Part shown: piece after piece, positions 1 to 12,000 of the stretch
Position numbering within the stretch: position 1 is the first letter of the stretch
Layout of the letters: every line of letters starts with the position of its first letter
Assembly (NCBI GenBank): GCA_029721515.1
Contig: CM056565.1
Location: 10,356,742 to 10,420,741 of the forward strand
Direction: 5' to 3'
Source of the DNA: Synanceia verrucosa
Lineage: Eukaryota; Chordata; Actinopteri; Perciformes; Synanceiidae
Length of the DNA stretch: 64,000 nucleotides
Made by a program: the position numbers and the translations under genes
Notes under the pieces: model-generated
The model's database searches: none
What the model was told of the DNA's origin: nothing
Seen by the model: only the letters and a program-made list of their open reading frames with translations

Positions 1-3000
1 TGCTTTGGCTTCTGATGACCAGTAAGTTGGATACTTATGCTTGTAATCTTTATGGTGTTATATTTGATAATTGAGTGCTTGCAGGTTCATGATTAATGGT
101 TCTCTGTCTCTTTTCCAAGGGAGCGGAAGATCTTACAGGGCTGTTGGACAATGTTTCTTTTGGCCAAAGGTAGGTTTAGCATTTTGACTCATTAATGACG
201 ACAGCAAAAACAAGTAGGATTCAAGCTGTTAACACACTTGATGGAAAAGTTTCTTGTCACTACATTGTCTTCTTTCCATCCTTCCTTCCTCTTTCATGCT
301 TAGCTGTAGAGCTCAAATGAATTGGAAAATATTTCTTCTTACGTGGTTGTATCAGGATTCTCATGTGCTGCATCGTTGCTGTTTGCAGGAAGGGCCTTGC
401 AGATGGAGGATGACCTGGTAATATCTTTCCAGTTGCTGCTTTGTACGCTGGAGTTGTTCATCAAACGCTGCCCTCCAGACCTTCTGAAGCCTCTGTACAG
501 TGAGCATCAATGTCATTTTCTTTAACCTCCATCTTTATCCCATAAATCTTCTTATTGTACATCCAGGTGTCAAAGGTCAAGAAGTGCCAATTAATTTATT
601 TAAAAAAGACTGGAAATGTTAATTGGGTCAGGATATAACTGACATGAAGCACTGATGATGACTGATGCTTGTTCCTTATGACCTAGTGGGATTGTAAGTT
701 TTTGTGTGCTTTGGTTTGTGGTAGTATATCTGTCAGTCATAAACATAATCCCAGCTTTGACTATTCTGTGCCATGAAAATATTTTTTTTTTTTTATGCCT
801 CACTGATTTTTTAAGCCATTAATTTTTTTTTTCTCTCAGAATCGGCTGTCAGCAAAGTCCAGAGCCCTCCGACGCGAGCATCTCGCCGCAACCAGAGCAA
901 AGCCAAATCCCGACCTCAGGAGCCAGAGGTGGATTTGCAGCTTCTCAAAACCTTGTGCGAAGAGAATGACTGCAATGCAGAAGAGGTCTGAGTCCCCACC
1001 CCCTTTAAACTCATCATTCAAACACATTTATTTGTCCTGTGCTCTGTATGCATTTGGTCTTATTCACACTTTTATGCAAATTGTGTTTGCAGGTGAAGAA
1101 TGTATACCAGACCAGTTTCTCTGTTTTCCTGGACTCCCTGGATCTTTCAAAATGTCCAGGTTTTCCTCAAGTAAGGGGTCAGGGGGGGATCTGCTCTTGT
1201 GTTTGCTTTCACTATCTGCTCTTCACTTACCGTTTCCATTAGTGATCTCCTGTTGCATTTCTGTTGCTGTTTGAGTGTTGGTTGTTCCCTTTACCTCTCA
1301 TACATGTTAAGTTTCACATACATGGTGTCAGGAAAATGTGTACTCAGGCAAGGGGACTCTTTGTCGTGTCTCAGGGTGGTATATTGCAAAGGCAGGTATG
1401 AACACAAAGGAAACAGGATGCTACTGTTTGCTGACAGTGACACGCTCCTCCGAAGAGGGATGGTAGACATGTTTGTTTTACTGTTACATTACCCCAGTAA
1501 CGGACAGGTGGTGCACCTTGTTTACAGGCAGTGTCTTGTGTAAATAATTTTATCACCTTATTGATCTGACCCCTGTGGGTCCTAGGCAAATTGGAGTTTT
1601 TTTTAATTTTACAGCATATATGTGTCTGCAGACAAGATGAAGCTTTTCTATCTATGTTTTTATCTTTTTGTCTTAGCGCTCCGTAAATACATAGCTGATG
1701 ATATAATCAGATCACATACAATTCAATTTCAGTATGTTATCAATTGCATAAACTTTAATGACCTTGCATTTACAGTAGTGAGGCGCTTAACTTTGAGACT
1801 AACGTCAGCTTTTAATTTTCATCACAGGTGAGTGACCTCAACCAACAGTATGAAGAGCACTACCTCAAGAGCAGAGACATTGACGGACGGCTGTTTTTTG
1901 ATGGAGATGAGACTGTTCTTGCCCCCAAAGTTGAGATGTAATTTCTTGTTTTTGTCTTTATTCAGTGTTTTGTCGTTGGTCTGGTTAATCTGTGTAAAGG
2001 CTGTATGGAAAAGTGTTTAATAATCTGCTGCTGTTTCTCAGATCACAGGTGGAGAGAACACCAAAGAAGAACCTACCAGACGAAGACGCCCTCATCCCTC
2101 CTCAGACTCCAATCAGGTGAGCAGTTAGCAGCCACTCACATGTTCATTGTATGAATGATCACAGTTGTTTTGGACTGAACAAGCAATTAGTGATGGTTAT
2201 GGTGAAAATCTGGACTATATATAAAAATGATAAATTATAAGATGTACTTAATTAGTAAGTAACAGACTCGGTAATTCACTGGCCTTTTTATGTATAAATG
2301 TTTTCTTTGTAAACTCTAATTGTCACTGTTGGTGTGAAAAGATAAACTGGAAGTTTTAATAATAAATTTTGTTCATGTTATACCATGAATCTGCAAATGG
2401 AAAACCAAACCTTTGAGATTGTCCTGTGTATATTATTGGACATATTTCATTGTGTGAATTGAGTTTGTATCACATTGTGTTTTGCCTCATCAGAGCTGCC
2501 ATGACCTCCATTCAGCAGTTGAGAGGGGATCTCACCTCCAGTGGAGATCAGCCTTCTACTAACCTGGCTACATATTTCAAAGTGAGTTTCTACAGGTGCT
2601 GCCACTGATTAAAATATCCCATGAAACTGCTTCTTGCTACCTTAATTTAATGCATTTGCTGTTTTCCTTTTCTCTGCGATCAGAATTGCACCGTTGACCC
2701 GACGCAGGGCGTGCTGAAGCGTTTGGAGACACTTGGCCAGGCGTTCAGCCAAAGGTTTGGTCAGGCAGTCGGCCGGCGCTGTGTAGTACTGGGTTGGCAG
2801 GTACGAGCTACCAACTACCACAGGAGGAGATGATGAGCAACGGTGGCTTTGCTCCATTTTTCATGTCTCACTAGTATTGCTTTTGTTTTTCAGAGATTTA
2901 AACTCGGCGTTAGACTGTATTACAAAGTCATGGAGGCAATGCTGAAATCGGTACTTGACTTGTTTTATTTTATTGTTTTATTCAATAATTTGATGTTTTT

Positions 3001-6000
3001 ATTGCATATTTATTCATTTAAAAGATCAAACGTAGCAGTTCCTAGGTTTACCTGCAAAATGTATCTCTGAAACAAACAACTGAAAAACCTACTGCGTCTT
3101 ATAATATTAACAAACATGTTTTTTTCTTCTTTTCAATGCTTTCTTAATCTTGTTTATAGCAGTGGTGAGCAAATGAAATCTGTCAATAGGAGGCAGCTCT
3201 TTTGTAGACCTGTGGATGACATATAACTCATTCATGTTTTTGTTTTGTTTTTTTTCCTCACATTTCATAGGAAGAGAAGCGACTATCTGTACAAAATTTC
3301 AGGTATGTATTTTTCAGTTTGTATTTAATCGCAGTTGCATTGCTTTTTGTTGTATTAATAGTGAAACGTGATTTGCCTTCAGCTAAGTCATATGGTTTAT
3401 TTTCCAGTAAACTCCTCAATGACTCCACATTCCACACATCACTGCTGGCCTGTGCCTTGGAGGTGGTGATGGCAACGTATGGAGGTGTGACCCAGAATTT
3501 TCCTTACAAGTTAATAACAAGAAGTCACATGCTGATTCTGAAATAACTGTGTTGCATCATGCAGTTCTCAGTAATGCAGGTGCACACATCATGTAGATGA
3601 GCAACAAGGTATAATAAAGTTGTTTGCTTCTTGTGATTAGAGAGCAGTTTTAAGACCGGAGGATACAACCATGGTGGTGGTGACCCAGTGGAAACAGACG
3701 TGTGTTTCCCCTGGATACTGGATGTGGTCAGCCTCACCGCCTTTGACTTCTACAAAGTAATTGAGAGTTTCATCAAGGCTGAGCCCACTCTGAGCAAAGA
3801 CATCGTCAAACATCTGGAGACCTGCGAGAACCTCATCATGGAGAGGATCGCATGGAGGACGGTCAGTTTGAGCTCTCATCACCACTGCAGTGTGCCCATG
3901 ATCATGTCACAGCGTGTTGATAATTTCATGGAAACACAACAAATAGATGCTGTAAATATAACCTGCATCTTATATAACATTTATTGGCCCATGAGAAGGA
4001 ACAAAGTTAAGCAATTGTACTGTAGTAATAATTAACACATAAAAAAACAACAAGAATAACATATACAGTAAAACGGCACTGCATGTCAAAGTATACTGAA
4101 CAAAATAAGTAAGCTGCCAGTGTGCCTCTGAGCATGACATTGGTGCACTAAAGCAAATACACAAAGCCTGTTCAACACTGCAATTCCTGCCCAAATGCAG
4201 ATTAAGTATTCAATACATGCAGAGTCATATCCGGTTTAACTGAGCACACTGTGGGTAACAGGAGACTGTGTACGATTAGAAAAGTCTCAGTCAACTGTAT
4301 GAATCCTTTCAACAAGAAATGGGAAATGTTGCTGCTGATCACTGGCTGCCACTTCCTCCACTGCCGGGCGCCTCCCTGTGCACCAGGCTGCTGGAGAAAT
4401 AGTAGATGAGTGGGTTGAGGCAGCAGTTGGAGCTTGCTAGTGATAGCACCACGGGGTGGACAGCCTTGGTCACTTTGGCCAGGCCACAGTGGTGCAGCAG
4501 CCCCACGTGGGTGAGTGTGTATCCCAACAGGTTGATGTGATAGGGGACGAAGCACAGCAGGAAGATACCGAGAACCCAGTAAATAATCGTGAGTGTGTGC
4601 CGACGGCTGCGACGCTGGCTGCAGGAGCGGTGCCTCAGCTGGCGAAGCACGCTTAGCACTCTGCAGTAGCTGCAGAGAAGCACCACAGTGGGCAACAGAA
4701 ACGACCCGAGGACCAAGCCCAGAGCTGCCAGGATGATGGTGCGGTGGCGCTGCAAGGATGGGTCCAGCAGACAGGGCTGGTGTTGTCGAGCGGCTGCAGA
4801 GCGCAGCAGAGGCAGACTGATGCTGAGCCCCAGCACCAGGCACCAGATCCCCCCACTTACCAGCTGTGCAACACGCAGCCTGCGCAGCGTGGAGGCCAAG
4901 GGGTGCACCACAGCAAAGTAGCGGTCCACAGCAATGCACACCAGGAAGAAGATGCCCCCATACAGGCTGATGTATTTGAGGGTGAAAGTGAGGTGGCAGT
5001 ATGCGACTCCAGGAGTCCATCTGGAAGGGTCTGCTGTCTGCGAGGACCAGGCTCTGGCCTTTTGGTGGTAATAGTAAATTCTCAGGGGCAGAGATATGAC
5101 AAAAAACAAGTCAGCAACCGACAGGCTGACCATGTAGATGGCTGTGCTGTTCATGGTGCAGGGGGAGAGGCACAGTCTGCGCAGGGCCAGGCTGTTGGTG
5201 GCCAAGCCCAGCAGGAAGATGACACTGTAGGACACTTGGTAGAAGGTGAAGCGGTAGCTGGTGTCCACAGTGCAGTTAGACAGAGGTGACAGTGGCTTGG
5301 ATGGCAAATCAGTCATATTCCACGCCTCCATGTCCCAAAATTATTTGCTGTCTTTTTTTTTAATTCACTGGGATGCTCTCATTTCCGCTCGGAGGATATT
5401 AGGCAGGTTGAGGTGGACATAAGATGAGAGGAAGCAGCAGGTTCAGTAGCTTCTGCTGGAGGTAAACCTGTGGCACGTAAAAACTTATTAAACTCCAAAT
5501 GTCTGCTGTTTTTATGGAATGTAAATTTGCTGAGGTAACATGAATACATGGCTAACACTGAGCAAGACAACAGTCAGTCTGTCAATAAAATCTTACCTGC
5601 AACGTCCTGCTCTCGTAAAACAAGCAAACATTTGTTTTCATTACATGCAGAGTGAAAATAAGAGTCACTTCCTCACAGCGTAAAACTGTTCCCAGCAGTA
5701 AATCCACATGTAATGAAGCTCATGAAAATTGAAACAATACCACTGACTGAAGAATTTCAAGAGCGCTCCCACTATTAACACCACTGACATTACTCTGCCT
5801 TCAAACATTAATTAAAAAAACAACTGTGAGATTATTTTGAATAGAAGAGCATTGATCATCACTATACTGTCACAGTAAGGTTATTTGATAAGACATACAT
5901 TCTTTGGCATGATAAGGCATTTACAACTTGTTTTCCAAACCCTAATATCTTTTGTATTTCACGTTTGCAAGACATCTGATCGCATTACATTCATTCATTC

Positions 6001-9000
6001 ATCGAACACAATAATTAAGTTTATTAGCTGGAAACACCAGAGAAATTGGTAAATATTCTATACAACAAAAATAATCCCTATGTTTGTGTTCAGATACATC
6101 TTGATAAGGTGATAAAGGTAGCTGATGTCTTCATTTATTTATATGCTGTACAACTGAGAAGAATATGAAGCAGAAAGCGTCGTCACTCACCAGTGTCAGG
6201 ATCTCATCAGTGCAGTGATGGTGGCATGAAGCTGCTGTAGAGCAGCAGGATGACTTGTAGGAAGGTGGAGCAGTGAAGATGGTACCGACTGGTTCACGCC
6301 CACAATCACTCTCTGGTCAGTGTCTCATCTCCTCTCTCATCTCTCCTTTCTCCTCTCCTCTCTCTTTTTTGCTACCTAATCTTTACATAATTTAGTAAAA
6401 ACACATGATGAGCTCCATGTGTACCATGCACTAGCTTGGCTTGAGGATTGACTCGTTATCTAGTTTTCTCATTGAACTTTTGTCATCAGTTTTACAATTA
6501 AGCACAGATTGTTTCATTACCGTCATGGTCAGGGAGTTGTATTTATGGCAGCTTGTTAAAAGCCCACACAAGTGATTGGAGTCAATCATTAACTCTACAG
6601 ACAGTGGAATAGCAATTAGAATGTATGTTGTGTCAAAATGTTAGTCTTTACACCAGAGAACAGAAGGAACTCATCTGTTTTTGACTTCAGATTTTCACCA
6701 ACCTGAAAGTATTTAAAGCAGGGTTGAGTCTGAATAATCTCAATTTTCACATTCAAAATGTCTCAATTTAGCTAAATTTAAACTTATAAAGAAATCTAAA
6801 TAACATGTGAAGGAGGAACACAGCATGTCCAGCTGTTTGAGATTTATTCTCTAGAGCTCATGCAAAATACCTCTTTCATATTGTGATCATCATTATGATT
6901 GAAAACACACAGTACATTGTATTAATATCGTCATCACTATGTCTGTTATTCATGTTATATTCATGTTCTTCAATAGTAAAAGGTTGTGTGATTATCAGTC
7001 AGCTTTGAGTGGGAATGAGGTTTTCTGCTCAAAAACATAAATCCAGTACAAATATTTGTGTTGGGTGGAGAAGGTCCAGCTGCATTTTGATTTTAGCCGT
7101 TCGTCTTTCTTGCTATTACATGTTGTAATTTAAAGAGTTCAAACTTGGCAAAATAAGAATTTAGAAGCCACTGATAGTTTTGTCTCAAGGATGCCAGTTT
7201 TTAGTTCATATTTGTCATTATTGAATGTCTCAAGATCGCAGCAACAGCCCGTGCTCAATTTTGTAGACGCACTTCTCCCTCGAGCGGCATGTTGTTGCTC
7301 GCCTGCTAAGGTTTCACAATCTCGTGGTGGTGATGAGTCTACCCTTGTCAGTGTAGACCCTCAGGCTGAGTCTTGACAGGAATGTAGCACTCAGTCTTGC
7401 AGCACTCAGCTTTTACAGGAATGAACACCACTGAGCTGTCTTTCAGTGTAACTGTGTGTCACGTAGTCAGTCAGGCTGCGATCTTAAATTATTCCCATCA
7501 AACTTAAGTAAACTTAAGTCTTAATTACTTCACTTTTTATATCGTCTGAAAATCTGCAGAAATGGACGCTTATTCAGATAAGGCAGTGATAGAGCCGTGT
7601 TGGCCGGTGCATGTGTCAAAAATTGACCACACCTGTAATCTAGATTTTAAAAGATATAGACTCAATGTGCATTCATGGCAATGGCCAATCACAGCATTGC
7701 AACCTGTATGAGTAATCAGCCCAGACAAAGGCAAGTGAATTTCCAACTCAAAAACTTTAAAAGTTAATAACGCTTTTATTTGCTTTCAGTGTAATGGGTA
7801 AAAACTGTTAAAGAACATGCTGCTCTGTAAAGTGCATAAAAGCTGCAGCGAGGCCACAACAAGGCTACTGACAAACTGCACAGGACATAAAAAGAGTTGT
7901 AATACTGGTCCAACATGTACAATGTCTTAATGTGCAAATGACTTTGGCTTATACTCCTGCCATCGGCACTGTCACACGTTTAAAAGTCCTAACTCGTGTG
8001 TTGTGTTTTTTCAGTCTGATAAAGGGTCTTTATGCTGCAAATCACTTCAGTGCTTTCCCCTCTGACTGGTTCCACTCTCTCTGAAGTCTCTGTGGCAGTA
8101 GCAGTGGATCAGAGAGTGACTCCTTAGCAACCACTGTGTTTATGTGTTGTTATGATCATCAAGGCCACCCTGCTTCCATCTACGAGTTTCACCAGCAATC
8201 ACAGAATCATTAATCCTGTCCCATAACAGAGTTGCCATCAGACGGTAGACTCACTGTCAAACACTCTAGATCTCAGAGTCCCCAGTTTAAGTGTCATGCT
8301 TGGACTGCTTTGTGTGCTGTCCATCTGCAGTCTCTCAAACAGCCTGGCGCCGTTGTGCCACACTGTGGACTTGCGTTTGATGGAGCTCTGAATGGTTTCT
8401 GAAGTGAAGTAGTAAACGACCGGGTCAAAGCAGCAGTTGGTCACTGCTAGGCACAGAGCGATAGGGTAGATGGTTCGGACCACATCTTCTGCGTCGCATC
8501 CCTTCAGGATGTTGGAGCGGACCAGGGCGTAGAACATGAGGTTAACATTATAGGGAATGAAACAGAAGCAGAAGATGAGCAGATGCACGACGATCATCCT
8601 TAGAATTTTTTTTTTGTTGATGAATCCCCCACGGCTGAGGGTTTGGGGTCTCCTCAGCGTCCTCAGCACCATGATGGAGCAGAAGACATTGAGCAGCAGT
8701 GGGATGATGAAGCCCACAGTCTCAATAAACACCACCACCTTGGAGAGCTCAGCCTTCCACTGTTTTCTCGAGTAGTTTTCAAAGCAGTAGTGCGAAGAGG
8801 AGTTGACATTTTTGGGTGAAGTTGTGTCCAACAGGAACCCAGTGGGTATGCTTCCAGAAAGAACCATCACCCACACCATACAGCAGGCCAGTTTGGCATT
8901 CCTCTTAGTGCGGATTGCTTGGGACCTGAACGGATGGACAATGGCCAGGAAGCGGTCAACGCTTATGCATGTGAGGAAGAGGATGCTGCCGTACATGTTG

Positions 9001-12000
9001 GTGTAGAACAGAGCCACGGAGATCTTGCAGAGCACACTTCCAAACATCCACTCCCGCTCGATGAAGTAAACGATCCGAAAAGGCAGGCTCAGGACAAAGA
9101 GAGAGTCCGAAACCACAAGGTTTATCATGTATGTCGTGGTCTCGTTCCGCAGCTTCAGCGTACAGCCAAAAATGTACACAGCCACCAAGTTGAAGAGCAG
9201 CCCGACCACGAACACCAGGCTGAACACACAGCTGTACAGAGGGTACTTGAAGTCATCACTCTTGTTGCAATAATGAGTGACATTATAAGTTATTGTGGTG
9301 TTATACATTTTTAAGTCAGGTTGATGATGGTCAATTCCTCCTCAATTATGTATTTACATCAGTCATAAAATCCAGCTTGTTAGTCCAACCATGTGCGACT
9401 CGTATATTTCATTTAGGTTGAAATACTGAGTGTTGCACCATTTGTGCGGTTTCCTTATGAAATAGTGTATACAGTATATAGCAACTCCACAAAATACCTG
9501 TATTAGTATCCAAAGTTCTTTTTTCCTGTATGTAATGCTGTCCTGCACATCCAGTAATCCTCATTCAGGTTTTCAGTCTTTTCCAGCCTTGTTGTCCCAG
9601 TTGAAATGTTTATCCTTTTCAGAGAGGAGTCATGTGCTTTCCTCAGCTCCGTGAACAGTCGAGTGGTTCTTCCCTCGCCTTGTTTCCTGTCTGTTCCTGC
9701 AGCAGCCCCTGGGGGGGCGGGCATGTTGTTTTACTCTGCCCTGCCTGGCTGTAAATCAGAAACCTGCAGGCTGGAAGTCAGACTCAAGCACACAGCTGAG
9801 GGTGGAGCCTCCACCCAGGGACAAAGTCCTCCTAACGCTGCTTTGTTTTGCACTTAATTGAAATTTGAATAATGGCCCTGTCACAATGTAGTTTCTGATT
9901 ATTATCAGGATTACGGGTGTGTTCAGATCAGCTTTCCATAACAACAAACAGTTGCTCTGATAGGACCCTTCACACGTCACTAAACGCTGTTAAAGTGACC
10001 AAATACCAAGTGCTCTTTTGAAACGTGTCCGTGGCGTCAGCCGGGTGTGACACCAAGAATGTGCTCAGCGAGTCCCTACCTGCTGTCACTGTGGAAATCG
10101 CTGAGTAGTAAACCACACCTACTCTGCCGTGTGTGATGTCATCACTGATTTTTGGTGTGCACATGCTGATATTCACCAACACCTGACTGGTCTGCGTGTG
10201 TGTGTGTGGGTTTAGCTGTGTTTGTTTAGAGGGCAGCATTAAATTTAATAATTATTTGTTTTCACTATCACTAAAATCTCTTTGTTGTTGCTCTGGGGAA
10301 AACCAATGTGTAGTAATTCTTGTTTGGGTAAATGGATAGTTGTGTTTGTGTCTCGGCAGGGCTCTCCTCTGTTTGAGCTGCTCAAACAGGAGCATGAGGG
10401 CGGAGCAGCAGAGCAGGTGGAGATCCCAGCCAGTTTCAGCCAACCTCTGCAGCACAACCACACTGCAGCTGACCTGTGAGTCCAACAGTCTGTTTGTCCT
10501 TCACTTCCTGGTAGGCAGCAGTTTAGAGACCTTCCCATACCATAAAACCTCTTTACACATCCTCTGTTGTGTAAGTGCGTCAAAAAAAAGTGAGTCAAAA
10601 GCAGAAGAGCCCATGAGTCACAGCTCAGCATCATGGTATTTTAAAAAGCAAATCTGTTAAATTCCATGACTTACACGCCTCCTGAGCCATCCTTTGTGCA
10701 ACTTAGAACCTGTTCTTCTACCTTATTCTAAACCCTCTAATTATCTGTGGGTATTCTTGCTGTGAAAATTTCACAGTTCACTCTAATGTTGATGGTGACG
10801 GGCTTCATCATCGTCCTTACAGATACCTGTCCCCCATGCGTCCGGGCCACCGTGTCCTGCCTCCTGAGTCCCCGGCCACACCCAGCTCTCAAGCTTCCCC
10901 TCAGCCTCCGAGCCAGCCTGGCGGCCAGACTCCACGGCTTCCCAAGTCCAACTCTCTCAGCCTCTTCTATAAAAAATGTAAGAGTTTGTTTTCCTCACAA
11001 CGTGGACAACTTGTATATCATACCAGCTGTGTAGATAAACAGCCAGCTCTACTTTCACACCATAACAAACTGGACAATATTAATATATTCATAGTAGGGC
11101 TGTTGAAATTAGCCCGTTAATGCAGATTATTCCATCCATCCATTTTCTACCGCTTATCCTCATAGGGTCATGGGGGGCTGGAGCCTATCCCAGCTGTCTT
11201 AGGGTGAAAGGCAGGGTACACCCTGGACAAGTCTCCAGTTCATCACAGGACACATAGAGACAGACAACCACTCACACTCACATTCACACCTACGGTCAAT
11301 TTAAATTAGTCAGTTAACCTAATCCCCATACATGTTTTTGGATGGTGGGAGGAAGCCGGAGTACCTGGAGAGAACCCACGCAGACACGGGGAGAACATGC
11401 AAACTCCACACAGAAAGGCCCCGGGCCGGGAATCAAACCCAGTACCTTCTTCCTGTGAGGCAACAGTGCTAACCATTCCACCACTGTGTCGCCCCAGATT
11501 AATCCAATATCATAATTAATCTGATTAAAAACAGTAACATATCTGCAGCAGAATGACTTTCTACTTCTGCGTCTTGTCTCAGTGGAGGCTACAGAGCCCT
11601 GATTCACTGCAGACCTCTAACAGATGAGTTGATGCTCCTGACTTATATCCACTAATAGACTCCATCAATCCCCCTCATTGTTCTCTGTGGCTGCTCTGAT
11701 GTTCACGTGTTGCTGATCGAGGCTTCCTGAGCAGTTTAGGAGCTTCTGCTGCCACCAAATATCCACTTCTGAGATCTCCAAAATGAAACTTAATAAGTAT
11801 GGATTAAAAATGCATGATACTTAATTGTGATTAATCAAAATGAATCCACAAGAAACTGTGATTAATTTGTGTGTGTGTGTGTGTGTGTCTCTGTAGTGTA
11901 CCGCCTGGCCTACACCAGGCTGAAGATGCTCTGCTCCTACCTGCTGTCCTCCCACCCTGAGCTGGAGCCCATCATCTGGACTTTGTTCCAGCACACTCTG

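Larger units (their letters stand above)
3862..10359 (+). other. rb1 intron 17 (host intron of two GPCR genes)
   Basis: This intron lies between the counterparts of human RB1 exons 17 and 18 and is phase 0. It carries two minus-strand, single-exon receptors. The stretches 3862-4338, 5332-8237 and 9309-10359 contain no coding exon that I can recognise. They show AT-rich intronic sequence and a pyrimidine-rich tract near 6330-6370. The parts upstream of each receptor may hold their promoters or 5' UTR exons, but no specific element could be assigned. Confidence 0.8.

Noticed and set aside
4202..5289. Further open frames on both strands over the P2Y-like receptor
   Set aside because: They are alternative frames of the intronless GPCR; only the 330-residue frame has membrane segments and DRY/NPxxY motifs.
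11420..11495. tRNA-like sequence with A and B boxes
   Set aside because: It is the head of a SINE, repeated at 21760-21827 and 45160-45215, and does not fold as a complete tRNA gene.
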